Positions 35,549 through 46,656 are shown, counted from the first letter of the stretch. The stretch: 64,000 bases of DNA from Flammula alnicola (GCA_015499995.1 JADNRV010000195.1:28684-92683); one strand, 5' to 3'. Program-made: numbers and translations. Notes: generated by a model from the letters alone, not told the origin.

Positions 35549-36100
35549 TTAACGGCTCCCATACTCGTTCGAGTCGTCGGAGTTGCCCGAGTTGTAGGAG
35601 TTTCCTGAGTCGTACGAATTGCCCGAGTCATAAGAGTTGCCCGAATCGTACGAGTCACCGGAGTCCTTGGAACCGTCCGAGCCGTCTGCGCCTTTCGACT
35701 TGGAGTTGTCCGAGTCGTAGGAGTTGCCCGAGTTATATGAGTTGCCCGAGTCGTACGATTCACCGGAGTCCTTAGAGTCGTCCGAGCCGCCTTTCGATGG
35801 TTCATAAGATCCGCTAGCCGTCGGCTGAGGGGAGGGAGTATACGCAGCGCCGTACGCCGTCTTCGTATAATCGAGTTCTGTGTTGAAGTATCCAGTTTCT
35901 GTTTCTTGCTCCTTGGCCCACTTGGTCCAAGTGCGGCTCGGGCCATGGCCTCCGCCACCATCCCCTCGTTTCACGGGTGTAGCCGGCGCGCTCCGTATGT
36001 TGTACTGCTTGAGCATCTTGATTGGCTTGGACGACACGCCAGCGAAGAGAGTGACGACAATGGAGAGGACGAACACACGAGTTAAAAGCGAAGAGAACAT
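35549..36100 (-). CDS. Small secreted protein with Asp-Ser-Gly-Asn repeats and an N-terminal peptide core
   Basis: A single-exon gene of 183 aa. A signal peptide covers about residues 1-22 (MFSSLLTRVFVLSIVVTLFA, then GVSS). The mature part starts with KPIKMLKQYNIRSAPATPVK, followed by Arg, giving a Lys-Arg dibasic site suited to Kex2 cleavage. A middle segment (SRTWTKWAKEQETETGYFNT) is followed by about 90 residues of imperfect repeats built on DSGNSY/DSGDSY. A TATA-like box lies about 100 bp upstream (minus strand, near 36201-36208). It is the intact partner of the shorter copy at 59270-59653. The N-terminal core resembles that of the genes at 58216, 38685 and 53887. No known family is recognised. 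Secretion is a firm prediction; a peptide function is inference. Confidence 0.75.
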   Translation of the reverse strand: MFSSLLTRVFVLSIVVTLFAGVSSKPIKMLKQYNIRSAPATPVKRGDGGGGHGPSRTWTKWAKEQETETGYFNTELDYTKTAYGAAYTPSPQPTASGSYEPSKGGSDDSKDSGESYDSGNSYNSGNSYDSDNSKSKGADGSDGSKDSGDSYDSGNSYDSGNSYDSGNSYNSGNSDDSNEYGSR

Positions 36101-36735
36101 GGTGCAAGTGTTGTTGTGAGAGTGAGCAGAGTTGAGTAGATGGATGCTGGGAGAGTGATGCAACACAGAACTGGGGAATATGTCGTCGCAAAGGAAGGGT
36201 TTTTATACGTCAAATGAGAGGGGCTTGAAAAGGGGGCAGAGGGAGAGGAGGCGAGTCAGTCTAAGATTGCGAAGTCTCCTGGATTCGATATCGTCCTAGG
36301 TCAGGAGCTTTATTCGGTTTCAGCCTGGGGAAACGAAGAGATAAGTATCATCACCGTGGTTTCAACCTCGCATTGAAAGAGGAGGAGATAATTATATATG
36401 AAACTGATATCGCTGCTAAATCACCTGAAAATAGGGATAAGGTCGCGCAAGCCGACATCAACATGATGAGTTAGGGGACAACGGTTGCTCATCGACCAGA
36501 CGACTTAGGAATAATTGACAGAATAAAGAAAAAGGCCCTCCATTGGGAGCTAAACTGACAGAAGTGCCTACAAAAATCACAGACGGGAAATCACAGACGG
36601 GTATGGCGTATATATGGGTTATAAAAGATCCATGAGTCTAAGAGGAAAAAACTGAAGCGCATTAGAAATTGTATGCTGACATATGGCTGAATGAACCGAC
36701 TCACGATGCAACAAGAGAAGCGCATGAGCCCACGT
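36101..36735. other. Spacer inside the left arm
   Basis: Promoter of the 36100 gene and the 3' flank of the pseudogene at 36736-37151. It matches 58621-59269 in inverse orientation. No gene is present. Confidence 0.5.
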
Positions 36736-37151
36736 TTACTGAGTGAGATGACAGCGGGGTCTCGCCTTCAGGCACCGATGGACCCCAAGAAACCCGTCAC
36801 CGTCGTCGCCCGCACTCATCCTGCGAGAACACCTCCCCCTTGGGCCGGTCGGCTCTTGACGACGCGCTGAATCTTCAACACGAATCTCCGCTCAACGTTA
36901 ACAGTGGCATCGATGGCGCGTTCGAATATCCCGTCGGCTTGGGGTGTCGCTGGGATCCGAGCCTCATGCCTGCGTAGGCGTGGTTCTGATATCGAACTGC
37001 TTCAGAGTTTGTGGGCGCGTGAGCGGGCTTCTGGGGTGACCGCCTCGAGCGACGACGGAAGGCGTGGCACGAGAGACGATGGAAGGTGTGGCCGACACGG
37101 CGACGACGAGGCGAGGAAGATGGTCAAGCGAGAGATGGAGCTGGAGTGCAT
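36736..37151 (-). pseudogene. Decayed copy of the FDIRTTP-type secreted peptide gene
   Basis: It begins MHSSSISRLTIFLAS, then the frame breaks repeatedly. Aligned by eye with the intact gene at 58216-58620, it has lost single bases in the signal peptide and around the peptide core, so each segment sits in a different frame. Remnants of the core (KQFDIRTTPT) and the terminal TAA at 36736-36738 are still readable. Its TATA-like box TATAAGAACC lacks the last two Cs in this copy (about 37262-37271, minus). It is a clear pseudogene with many small deletions spread over its length, not just in homopolymers. Confidence 0.8.
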
Positions 37152-38684
37152 GGCGAGTGTGATAGTATGTGCGAGTGATGAGAGTCTTTGAATAGAAAGA
37201 TTGTGTGGTAGTCGGTGATGTAGAAGACGATTGAACTGGGGAGATTTAGCGCGAAGCTCGGGGTTCTTATAATTTGCGGGTCGCTTGTTGGGCCGTTTCA
37301 TCATGATGGAGGTCCAACGGCTGGGCCAGGCTGAGGGCGCATCGCGGTGGCGTCTTTGGAATTTCAGAAAGGAGAGATTTTTGTTGAAATTATGCTTACC
37401 TTCGCGTTCGACGCGTCGTTCGCGCGTCGTAGGATAGGAAGAGTTCAAAAAGACGTGTGATTGGCTAAGCCGCTAAGCTCTGAGGCTTTCACGATGCAGT
37501 CCGGCTTTTGCCGTCTTCCCTTGAGTTGAAACGTTTTCTTGGTGACTTGCTGATGTAGTTACATATCGAATAACATTGAGCGTCCCAAACTCCTAGCTAC
37601 TACCCTCTAGCTTCACCGAAATCTCTTTTATGTGTTTGTATATATCTATATACTATGGAATTTTTGCAATTGTAGTTCGGATTCGTCGACCATCCATACA
37701 CCCACTGGCAACTTTCTTTCGAACTCACGAGTTACGATTTATTCTGCAGGAAATAACGCATTGCATTCATTTACTCCAGGCTAAGTATGTCGTCTTTACA
37801 TCATTGTCCTCGGTCCTTTCCAATGGTGATTGCAGCCGTCCATTACTCATGCTGGCAGTATTGCATCAGCCAACTTGAAGTCGGACACGACCCAGTGGCA
37901 AATGGCCGGAATTTCAAGACAAGGTTAACAAGCTCCTGTTCAGGCTCGTCTCTTAAGTGGAGGAAGGATTCTCGGCCTTCTGCAGAGTCTAGTTCGCTCG
38001 TTCGTGTTGATTCTATGATATCCGCCATTTACCGCCGTCCCACCTTCGTCGTATGTATGGCACATAGGCCGGCCTCGTTACACCAAACAATACCGCACCC
38101 ATCTATACAGCACATATCTTCATCGTTCGATATCGCTATCGCAGTCTGTATTAATATACAGGCATTCGCAATATATCCATAATATCCCAGCCAGATTCCA
38201 CCCATTGTAGGAAATAGCGTATGGTATTGTAGTCCGAGATCGACAATATCGTCGGTTTCGATCCGATCTTCCTAAGTTGCTTTTATTTAAAATTCTGGAT
38301 GACATATAAAAGGGTTTGTCGAGACCCTTTCGGGACAGGGTGAATTTGCCGATGGTATGAGGCCCGGAGATATTGAGCTGAGCGGTCAGTGAAAATGGTG
38401 GGGCAAGAGTTGAGGGGGGCAGACAATGCAGGATGATTGATAAAATAGAAAAGAAGGTGTTCTGAATCCGTGACGAAACTAGACAGAAGTGGATATAGAG
38501 GATCGCTAATGGGTGTGGCGAACATAAAAGTATAAATGTCCATAAAGTCTAGAAGGAACTATGAAAGCGCGTTAGAAGATTATATCCTAACATGTAGCTA
38601 AAGCGACTCACGATGCAAACCAAGAGAAGTGGATGAGGTCCACGGCTTACTGAGTGAGAGCGGGGATTTCCGTTTCATGATCAG
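37152..38684. other. Spacer of the left arm with repeat-derived sequence
   Basis: It holds the pseudogene promoter (to about 37560) and about 1.1 kb of sequence not seen in the right arm. The part 38510-38655 resembles 36600-36750, which shows that the two neighbouring secreted-protein genes arose by tandem duplication. No further gene is supported. Confidence 0.5.
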
Positions 38685-39218
38685 TCACTTCTTGCTGGTC
38701 CATCTCGGCCAGAGCCTTCGAGTCCTCAACCTCTTCGACCTTTCCTCCTTTGCTTCCTGTGCCTGCCAACGCGCTACATATTCACACAACGAGCTCCGCG
38801 AAAGAGTGCCATTAATGGCGCGGTCAAATATCGCCTCGAGCCTGATGATGTCGCTTGGAGCCTGGCGATTCATGGCTCGCGTGGGCGTAGTTCTGATATC
38901 GAACTCCTTCAGCGGTTTGTGGGGGCCACGGGCCACCTCTACGTCCTGTTGTTGACGACGCACCGCGTGTTCATGCAACAAGCTACGTGAAGAAGTGGCA
39001 TTGGTGGCGCATGCAAATATCCCGTCGAGCCTGGGGGTATCGCGGAGAGCCTGCCGCTTCATGCTTCGCACCGGGGTAGTTCTACTATCGAACTGCTTCC
39101 GGGGCCGGCGAGCGAGGTTCTTGGGTAGCCCGCGTCGAGCGACGATGGACGGCGTAGTGCGAGAGATGGCGAATGGCATGGCTGACACTGTGAGAAGGAG
39201 AGGAAGGGTAAAGAACAT
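38685..39218 (-). CDS. Small secreted protein with two copies of the FDIRTTP peptide module
   Basis: A single-exon gene of 177 aa. A signal peptide spans about 1-19 (MFFTLPLLLTVSAMPFAISR). Two modules of about 60 residues follow. The first has RKQFDSRTTPVRSMKRQALR then RLDGIFACATNATSSRSLL. The second has KEFDIRTTPTRAMNRQAPSD then RLEAIFDRAINGTLSRSSL. Each core is followed by a basic site (MKR or MNR). The last 23 residues differ from the paralogue at 58216, but another frame encodes the matching acidic tail and the shared ending IPALTQ with a stop. A one-base deletion in the A-run near 38741-38743 (minus strand) would explain this. A TATA-like TATAAGAACC lies at 39370-39379, about 150 bp upstream. 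The function is unknown. Confidence 0.72.
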   Translation of the reverse strand: MFFTLPLLLTVSAMPFAISRTTPSIVARRGLPKNLARRPRKQFDSRTTPVRSMKRQALRDTPRLDGIFACATNATSSRSLLHEHAVRRQQQDVEVARGPHKPLKEFDIRTTPTRAMNRQAPSDIIRLEAIFDRAINGTLSRSSLCEYVARWQAQEAKEERSKRLRTRRLWPRWTSKK

Positions 39219-40688
39219 GATAAAGCGAGATCGGACAGGGTTGGATTGCGGGTGATAATGATAGATCTGTGGGCGGCGAGAAGTTTGGAGTTCTCAAATA
39301 GAATGCAGGTGTGTGCTAGTAAGTGATTGAGGTGAGCTCAGAACTAGGGAGATATGGAGTGGAAGACGAGGTTCTTATACCTGTGTGTGGCCTGATTTCG
39401 ATGAAGCCTGAAGATTTCGTTTCTACATTGTGGGCCACCCTTGGGCCATGTGCATGACGCTCTATCACAAGCCAGAATAGGCTGAATCGCGATGAGGGGT
39501 CTGCGAAATGGCCCTGAACAAAAGAGAATGGCAATGGTCGTTCATAGCAAGTTCATGATGGCCATGACGGCAAATCGCAATTCATGAAATCGCGTGAAAG
39601 GAACGCGTTATTGTGGTGTGCTTGGCTAAGGCTTTGGTTCACGCGGTCCGGCTCTCGCCGTCGCCCCAGGCCTCGATGTCTTCCACCTTTCTTTTGATGA
39701 ATTCGTCCGACGAACTTGAGCATCGGCATTCAGAGTTATCAATCGGGCCCTCTAGCTCGTCTGAATCCTCTCTTGTATGAGCACTATAAGGACGCCTGAC
39801 TTCTATCCAATGGAAGTGGGGAATGTCGACCCATACACCCAACTTTCGCTCCGAATCCAGAAGGTTAATTTTTTTGCAAGTAATTCTTCCAAAAAAAACA
39901 CAAATAACGTTTATCGACATCATTCAGGGAGAGCGCATTCGCTGCAGCACCACAGATCCCCTCACTCCTAGCTATGTCGTCTCTAATCTGTCGCTCTGCT
40001 CGGACCCTATCGGGATGTAAAATGCAGGGTGAAAGGCCGACAAGTTCTCCTTGAAAACCCTGTCAGAGACAGTCGGACCAAGAAACACATGAAGCGAAAC
40101 GCACAGCCAAGAAGAACGAAAGATATGCAGTGTAGCTGGGAAGAATAGGGAAGAAAGAAGCGAAGGCGACGGAAGTGTGGAGGTTTGCTGAAACGCAGGC
40201 CAAGTGAGTTCCGACCGAGATGGACTCCCTGACACCTGTTCCCTGCCGAAAATCCTGCGAGCGGTCGGTCCTGGGCCTGAAAGGAGAGGCGAAGCCTGGA
40301 AGTTCGACGCCGCTTGGCGACCCGGCCACCCCGAGTGCCAGCCCGTGAGCTGGGGACCATCTTGGACAGTCCCACGACTGGTCCCAGTGGGCATCTTCCA
40401 TCACGAGACGTAGCGTGGCACCGCCTGACTCAGACTGAATTCCTCCTACATCAACCCGTGTCGGCCACCTCTGCGCGCGATTTCTTCGCAGTCGCGCCGG
40501 CATGAATGACGAATGTCGTCACATGCGAAATGACATCGTCGAGGGAGTAGTGCCTCCGATGAGATGGCGGAGGTCGATCTGGAATAGGTAAGAACTTCTC
40601 CTTGTTTTCTTGACCTCGTCTTTGCGGGAGATCTCCTGGTCTTTCACCAATTCCTTGGCTCTCGCGGCAACGGTCTGTACCGCCTGCC
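39219..40688. other. Intergenic region between the peptide gene and NACHT gene 1
   Basis: Promoter of the 39218 gene to about 39669, where homology to the right arm stops. From about 40520 to 40688 a minus-strand frame with charged helical sequence (AKELVKDQEISRKDEVKKTR) may be a further, out-of-frame 3' exon or decayed tail of NACHT gene 1. Nothing else is supported. Confidence 0.4.
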
Positions 40689-43298
40689 TCAATGGCCTTC
40701 GCCTCCGCAGCATCGGTCCGCCCAGCGCTGCCATATGGCCCTGCGTGAGGCGTTGTTGGCCTTGCATGCCTTCTCCAGAATCTCGGCTGCTTGCACGTCC
40801 GTGACCGTGTCCGACTGAAAGTCCGTCCTCGCTTGCAGAAAATCTGGGCCCGTGAAATCCGGAGGAGAGTGACATGAAGCGAACAACCTGTGCGTAAGAT
40901 AAAGAGTTTCATCCATGCCATCTAAATTCCCCTAGGATCTATAGCTGAACGTACCGTCTAATCACATTGTTGTCGACTTTTGCCTCCGTTACGACCGCCT
41001 CTAGAAGTGTCTTTGCAACAATATTTCGCTGGATATAATCCTCCAGCTCGACTAGGCATCCCGATTTTTCTAAAAAGAAAGGAAGAACATTAGTACGCCA
41101 CGCCATTTGGCGGACACGGAAATAATATCCATGAACGCTACGAGACTCCGGTGTTGGCGGACAAGGGGAAGCTGCGGAGCATTGGCATACAGGGCGACAG
41201 CAGAGATATTTCAGCGAAACAAGGGTAGCCACAGCGAAGGTTTTGCCATCCGGATATTCTGAAGGCTTTTTTGGATCTCTGAGTGCGTCGTAGATGAGTT
41301 TACAGTATTCACGGCATGATGTATCATTTGTCCTCAAGGCTTGAACGAGGTTAAGACCACCGCTTTTATCGTTCGCCTTGTCAGAATCGGGTATTTCTGC
41401 GGTTAGATCCTCTAGGCTTTTTTGAAGAGGATCAGTCCATTCCAATTCGATTCCTGTTCTTCCCGCATGCACAAAACAGCGACAAGAAATGTGAGGTCAT
41501 GGGTAGATTTATATACCTCTACTCGCTGCAAAACCTCTTTTTGAAATTGTTGCAAAACAGATTGGTGTAATTCCAGTTCCTGCGGTGCATACATGGGTAA
41601 GTAATGAAAATAGTTGGACAATCCCGGTGACTTACAATATTTCGAAGCGATTTGAAGTAGGAACCAATGAATCTAAATAACTCATAGGAGAAATCCGGTT
41701 TCTCGAAATAGTCTTGCAAACGACAAGCCAAAAATATCATTTTCAAGACCCGGGTCGAGGTCTGCACGAGAGAGGTGATGATGAAGCGTTCATAGCAATA
41801 TGGCCCTAGTGAATGTCCTGAATATAGATTTTAGAAATGGGAAGAAAACGAATTTGATGTCGTAGACATACCTGGTTCATTAATAATTTCAATGCATCGA
41901 CGTGCGAAGGCTGTATGTCTTTGCGGAGCGTCGAGATAGAATTTCTTTGACCTCAAGGGATCGCGGAGAAAGTCATGGAGGGAGGCATGTTTGACCTTTG
42001 CCCATGGGCTCATCGGGTTCCAGCCCAGTGGATCGTCCTCGCGGAAGACAGTTACTACAGAAGGCAGCCTTTCTAGAATAAATTCTGCGTCGCCACTTTC
42101 GAGAGAGAGAAATTTCTCTACATGAGGCGCCCTAAAGTCGACAGAAGATGATAATGTAATGCAGAGAATGTCCAAGACTGTTTCGACATCTTCCACTGAT
42201 AAGAAAATGTGGGAATAAAGCTCGTCAAGCATGGCGAATGGTGTGTCTTTGGGATTACGGGTACGGCGCAACCCGAGAATGATGTCGAGTCGTTGGGTAG
42301 GTCGATGTTGGGCGCTACTAATGTACTCTATGACAGTTGATGCATAGATAAAGTGACCCGACGATTTATGCAGGAGCATGCCCATAGCCCTCGAGCTAGG
42401 CCAATCGGAGGGGATCTGAGCACGGTCTCGGTGGGTCCTCTTTATTTCATGGAATTTATCCTCGAGGAAAAGGCGAATGTCTTCGGAATAAATTAAAAGG
42501 CTCAGGTCGAGACAGGTTACGTCCTCCCTAAAGGCCTCAGTTTGAAATATGGTTGTCAGATGAGGTTCGGGCCTACTAGCGATAAGGAATTTGAGTGGTA
42601 GTGGAAGATTCGCCACAACTTTGAACAGAACGTTCACAATTTCCACTTGAACCTCAGACTCTGTGCATTCATCGAGCCCATCGAGGATAACAAGGCGCCC
42701 GGTGGTTGCTGCTTTGGAGTCGCCCGACTCTACCAGCTGGCGAAGGGGTTGGATAATGAGTTTGGCGAATTGCGTAATGAGCGGTCGTTTGAGTATCAAA
42801 GGATCATTTGCAATGGCGGCCTCTATTTGGGGGCGGGTCGCAGGCACATTCACTGCCGTTTGGTAGGTGATCGTGGATGCAAGTTTGTGTCCGTTATTTC
42901 GTAGGGGATCGAACCTAGAGAAAACGAAAGACGCCAGTAGACGGTTCTCCTCGGCGCACTGCACGGCGACAGTCTGGGCGATGGCAGACTTGCCAATTCC
43001 TGCGGAACCGTGCATCCACATAATTGATGAACCCTCCTCCGACCTGGCCCAGTCTCTGACTTTCTTTAGAACGTCAAGTCGCGTGTGTGGGTGGCATTTT
43101 GGAGGGGAAAATTGGTCGCCGGAATCCCCAAAGGCAGCAGGGACGGCCGCATCATGAAGCTGCTTGAAAAAAGAACCTATTCAACCGCTTAGAGATCAAA
43201 ATAAAATTTAAAAAGTGATAGCTTCAGGCCTTACCATCTGCGTAGTTTATGTTATAGAAGTTTCCTCCGGTGATGAGAACAGACGCGTCTTGAAACAT
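40689..43298 (-). CDS. NACHT NTPase, NLR-like STAND protein 1
   Basis: A fungal NLR-like protein. Such proteins are proposed to act in non-self recognition or heterokaryon incompatibility. Exons 43298-43235, 43176-41872 and 41817-41636 join in frame. The next exon starts at 41579, and later ones end near 40955 and run 40887-40689. The junction near 41470-41520 could not be joined in frame and may hide a frameshift. The N-terminus is short (MFQDASVLITGGNFYNINYA), without a large effector domain. The NACHT core has Walker A GSAGIGKS, Walker B LVILDGLDEC and sensor FLIASRPEPH. The winged-helix-like part ends with HASLHDFLRDPLRSKKFYLD. No WD40, ankyrin or TPR repeats are visible; the C-terminal part is helical and unclassified. 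About 800 aa in total. Confidence 0.8.
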
Positions 43299-43592
43299 GA
43301 GGATGAATTGGATGAAGGTAAAACTGAGAGTTTAGATAGTATCTACAGGGAAATGGGTCTGTCGAGCTCCCATTTCTTATGTACGCAATGATTGTATCGT
43401 GTTGGACGTGTTGGACAGCCTTGTAACTTTAACTGACGTGTATCCATTCGCAGCCTTACGAAAAACATTGTTACTCTTGCGAACATGCCGTGAGTGTGAG
43501 AGAGAATCGCCCCCATGTAAGTTCGCCGCTGTAGTAATGATTCACCCTTACGTATATAAATTGATATCCCTATTTATGTGGTTTCTACGACA
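43299..43592. other. Upstream region of NACHT gene 1 and first unit of a degenerate tandem duplication
   Basis: Contains the NACHT promoter. From about 43460 a block beginning CATTGTTACTCTTG also occurs, slightly diverged, from about 44261. Confidence 0.5.
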
Positions 43593-44450
43593 CCAATATC
43601 AGGATAAAACTATGAGAAACCCCTTCTGCGAGAAACCGGGTTTCAAGGGTTTCTGAGAAATACGTTTCTCATAACTTTGTCTATTTTTGAACTTTCGGCG
43701 CGCAGTCCGAGGCGGCGTTTGCATGCCTGCCCTCTTCTTGACATGTTTTCGATAATTTTTCAACACTGCTGGTAGTTGAATGCATTTAAAAAACTCAGAA
43801 TAAGCTTTCTGGCTGCCCGGTGACATGGGAAGCGGAAAGCTGGACACCCATGGCACGGATATGTTTTTCTGAGGTCTGTCCGGTGACATTTTGGGCATCT
43901 ATGGTTAAATATGAGAAGATCGTGGGCTCAATAAATAACTTGCGGGTGTGTGAGGCCAATCAAACGATAGACGAACATTTTTGTGTTAGGAAATTCAATT
44001 TTATGATTTTTTTGGGTCAATAATCCTCGATGTACACTCGAGATATGTTTTCAGCAGGCAAAAAAGAAGCATAAGGGGGGCTGATGGAAGCCCGAGGCTC
44101 CGGCCGACAAACTTCAGAAACAGGGTTTCTCAATAACGAAAGTTTATTTGATGGGGTTTCTCAGAGAAAGGGGGTTTCCCAATAGTTTTATCCCCAATAT
44201 CAGCAGCTGTGCTCAAGGTCGTATCAATCACAGTACAAGGTAAATTGTCCTTCGCAAAGCATTGTAACTCTTGTCAGCATGCCGTGACTGTGAGAGACGG
44301 AATCGGCGGATTTGACATCTGAAATGAATCGCTTTAAAGTTTACAGCCTTACGCATGTAAATTAACAAGCTTCGTTTCTGGTCACCGGTATCACTAGCTG
44401 TGTTATTGAAGGATGTACCAATCGAGTTACAATGTAAATAGTCTTACAAT
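43460..44450 (+). repeat. Degenerate tandem duplication split by the MITE
   Basis: A unit of about 190 bp (after removing the insertion) begins near 43468 with CATTGTTACTCTTGCGAACA and near 44261 with CATTGTAACTCTTGTCAGCA. Both copies continue with GCCGTGA-TGTGAGAGA and then CTTACG-ATAAATT. A partial third unit follows from about 44395. Confidence 0.6.
43593..44202. mobile_element. 592-bp MITE-like element with TIRs and a 9-bp target duplication
   Basis: The direct repeat CCAATATCA occurs at 43593-43601 and 44194-44202. Between them, the element (43602-44193) starts GGATAAAACTATGAGAAACC and its other end, reverse-complemented, starts GGATAAAACTATTGGGAAAC. Subterminal copies of GAGAAACCC/GGGTTTCTC occur several times at both ends. 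There is no coding sequence. Size, short TIR and an 8-9 bp duplication fit a non-autonomous hAT-like element. Confidence 0.85.
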
Positions 44451-45197
44451 ACAAGCTTGAACTGGCCTGTCATCCGAATATCAACCATGCACCCTATCTT
44501 TATACTATTGACAGATTCTCGTACCAGCTCTCAGCCGGGAGCTCACTTGCTCTGTCAGCGCTTCAGCCGTCGTCATGCATTTGTTCGGCTGGTATCCCAT
44601 TGTTCCCTCACCTTTCTCTCTCAGCTCTGTCGATACGTCCTCCATTTTCGAAAGTGCCTGCAAGACTACTCAATCCAGGTGAAATGGCTTCTCCAGCTCA
44701 AGCCCATCGTACGACCTTATCCCTTTCCTTTCCACTCAACTGCTTACTGACTCGGACATATCCTTCATCATTCGCCTTTAGACGCTGTCAACTTGTTCGA
44801 GACTCTCCGCTACGTCATTTTCCCACCAGTCACCTCCGCCGTTCGGCCTTGTTGTGCTTCCTCGATTGGAGGATGGACTTCACGAGTCTTGTAAGAATAG
44901 GGCATAGAAACGAGCCCATGCTGTGCTGTTGGCTCCAGCTATCCGAGGAAGCGGATTTTTACCCATGCGACTTGTCAGATTTTTCACCCTCGGGAGTCTG
45001 ATGTAAACCGCGCGGTATTTTGACGATGAAAATTACGCCGCAGCAAAGAAACGACACGGTAGTCCAACTCTCTCGCGTGTTCAAAATCGATGGAGTTACG
45101 AGCACCAAAGATGGCTTGGGATTGTTCCATCTCGAAGCCACGATATTTATACAATTGCTTGAATTTAGTATAAAATATTCAAAATATATCCAGAGAC
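44203..45197. other. Intergenic region
   Basis: The remainder between the MITE and the DUF4419 gene. Plus-strand frames at 44457-45001 have no domain. No gene is supported. Confidence 0.4.
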
Positions 45198-46656
45198 TCA
45201 ATTCCCCGTGGGGTCGCCGTCGCTATCTGGACCCCATGTATCCGGATATTCCTCGGCCATCTCCTTCATGAACTCCCTCATCGCCACAGCTTCGGGGTCT
45301 TCGCACTCTTCCTTGACAAACATAAACCAACTTGGCAGCGGCCGAACCGAATCCTTCATCTCGCCCTCGATCCTGGTCGCCAAGTGCCCGGAAACCATCA
45401 TGCAGTCAAACACCTCGCCATTGTCATCCAGCTTGACATCGACTTCGCAGAATCCCGTGGGCACGTCCGCGCTATCTATGATGGAATATTCGACTCCGTC
45501 CAGCGTCAACTTCGGGATCTTTAACCAGTTCCGACTTTGTTGGGGTCCTGTCAAGGACGGCCCTTGCCATTTGCCTTCGTTGGTCCAAACGCAAAATGCT
45601 GTGATCCAACCTGAGAGATAAGTGGGTCCTGAACCGCCCGAGTGGTAATGACAAACTCTGCCCCAGAAATCCACATCAGGTTCCCCTTCGAAGGCTTTCA
45701 CGAATCTCGTGAGAATGGGACGTAGGAGAGACGCCCAGGCCGCTGGCTCAGGCCCAAACTCATCGAGCTTGTCGATTCGGGCCAATAGCTTCTCCCAATC
45801 TGATTTTTCACCTTCAAGTGTCACAGATGGTATGCCGCACATAAGCTCCATTGTATAGGAGAAGTAACTTGAAATATAAACATGAGCTACTGCGTCTGGA
45901 ACCAGCGCGAGTCGAAAGACCTACGCCTTGAGAGTAGCCATCATCAGGACTGCGCAGACGACGGTATCATTACGCGAGCTGGTGGTAAAGTCCGGGAGAA
46001 TCCAGTCCTTTAATTCTTTGTCGACAACCTGCATGCATGTTTGGTGATCAGATACAATCCGGAAAGAACAAAAGTAGAACTTGAGGCACATTTTCATGGA
46101 TTTTCTCGATCATTTGTTTTGCAAGAGCACCGAAATCCACTGAATATCGATTCCCGAATGCTTTAACAGTTAGTTCCTTCTTTCCTTCATGCTTTACGAA
46201 GTAGTGTCGCAGTTCTTCGGCATGTGCGTTTACGCTGATGAAGGCAAGCTTCAGTCAACAAGGCGCTCACTGTACAATGGAGCAAACTTAGTACATACTA
46301 GAAATTAAATTGTCCCAGGATCGCAATCCAAACATCATCAGGCCTATGTATCGTGTATTCTTAAGTACTGTATTCAATCTGCCACAATGAACTGAAAAGT
46401 TAGCTCACCTCAGAACAAGATGGTGGTGGTCATTATATGCCTTTATGATTGTGTTGACGAAACCGTTATGCTCTCCGTATATAGCTGAGAAATCCTGTTT
46501 TCCCGCATACAGGGACGTTTGAAGCAATTCGGCACTTCGGAGCGTTTTGGCCTTTGCGCCCCATGTTCCTGCAAGCAATTCTTCCGCGTTCAAGAGAGGT
46601 CGATAGAGGTGGATGGGCTTGGCGTCGTGCGCGGCAATGTTGAAATGGACAGGCAT
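45198..46656 (-). CDS. DUF4419 family protein
   Basis: Five exons (46656-46409, 46343-46302, 46234-46081, 46028-45925, 45867-45198) join in frame to give 405 aa. Characteristic family text is visible throughout: LLAGTWGAKAKT, NGFVNTIIKAYNDHHHLVLR, PDDVWIAILGQFNFYVNAHA, ELRHYFVKHEGKKEL, SYTMELMCGIPSVTLEGEKS and WASLLRPILTRFVKAF. Near the C-terminus come VCHYHSGGSGPTYLSGWITA and FCVWTNEGKWQ. There is no signal peptide and no membrane segment, so it is probably cytosolic. DUF4419 proteins are common and multiplied in Agaricomycetes and their biochemical role is unknown; I do not propose one. The gene looks intact. Confidence 0.88.

Larger units (their letters stand above)
35490..39669 (-). repeat. 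Left arm of a large inverted duplication
   Basis: Read on the minus strand, this region matches 57216-59782 on the plus strand in order: a junction block (GGCGACGGCGAGAGCCGGAC), a promoter with TATAAGAACC, the MHSSSISRL-type gene, its 3' flank with the conserved (C)TCACTCAGTAAAC end, an AT-rich spacer, and the MFSS/MYSS-type gene. Long stretches look about 85-95 percent identical by eye. The left arm carries about 1.7 kb (roughly 37560-39240) that the right arm lacks, containing the gene at 38685-39218. Confidence 0.85.

Noticed and set aside
35560..35790. Regularly spaced short repeats resembling a CRISPR array
   Set aside because: They are in-frame codon repeats for DSGNSY in a eukaryotic gene; there are no unique spacers.
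35413..35961. 182-codon frame rich in Thr-Arg repeats
   Set aside because: It is an out-of-frame reading of the DSGNS repeats in the secreted gene at 35549-36100; no signal peptide in this frame.
36904..37191. 95-codon plus-strand frame
   Set aside because: It is the antisense of the peptide pseudogene.
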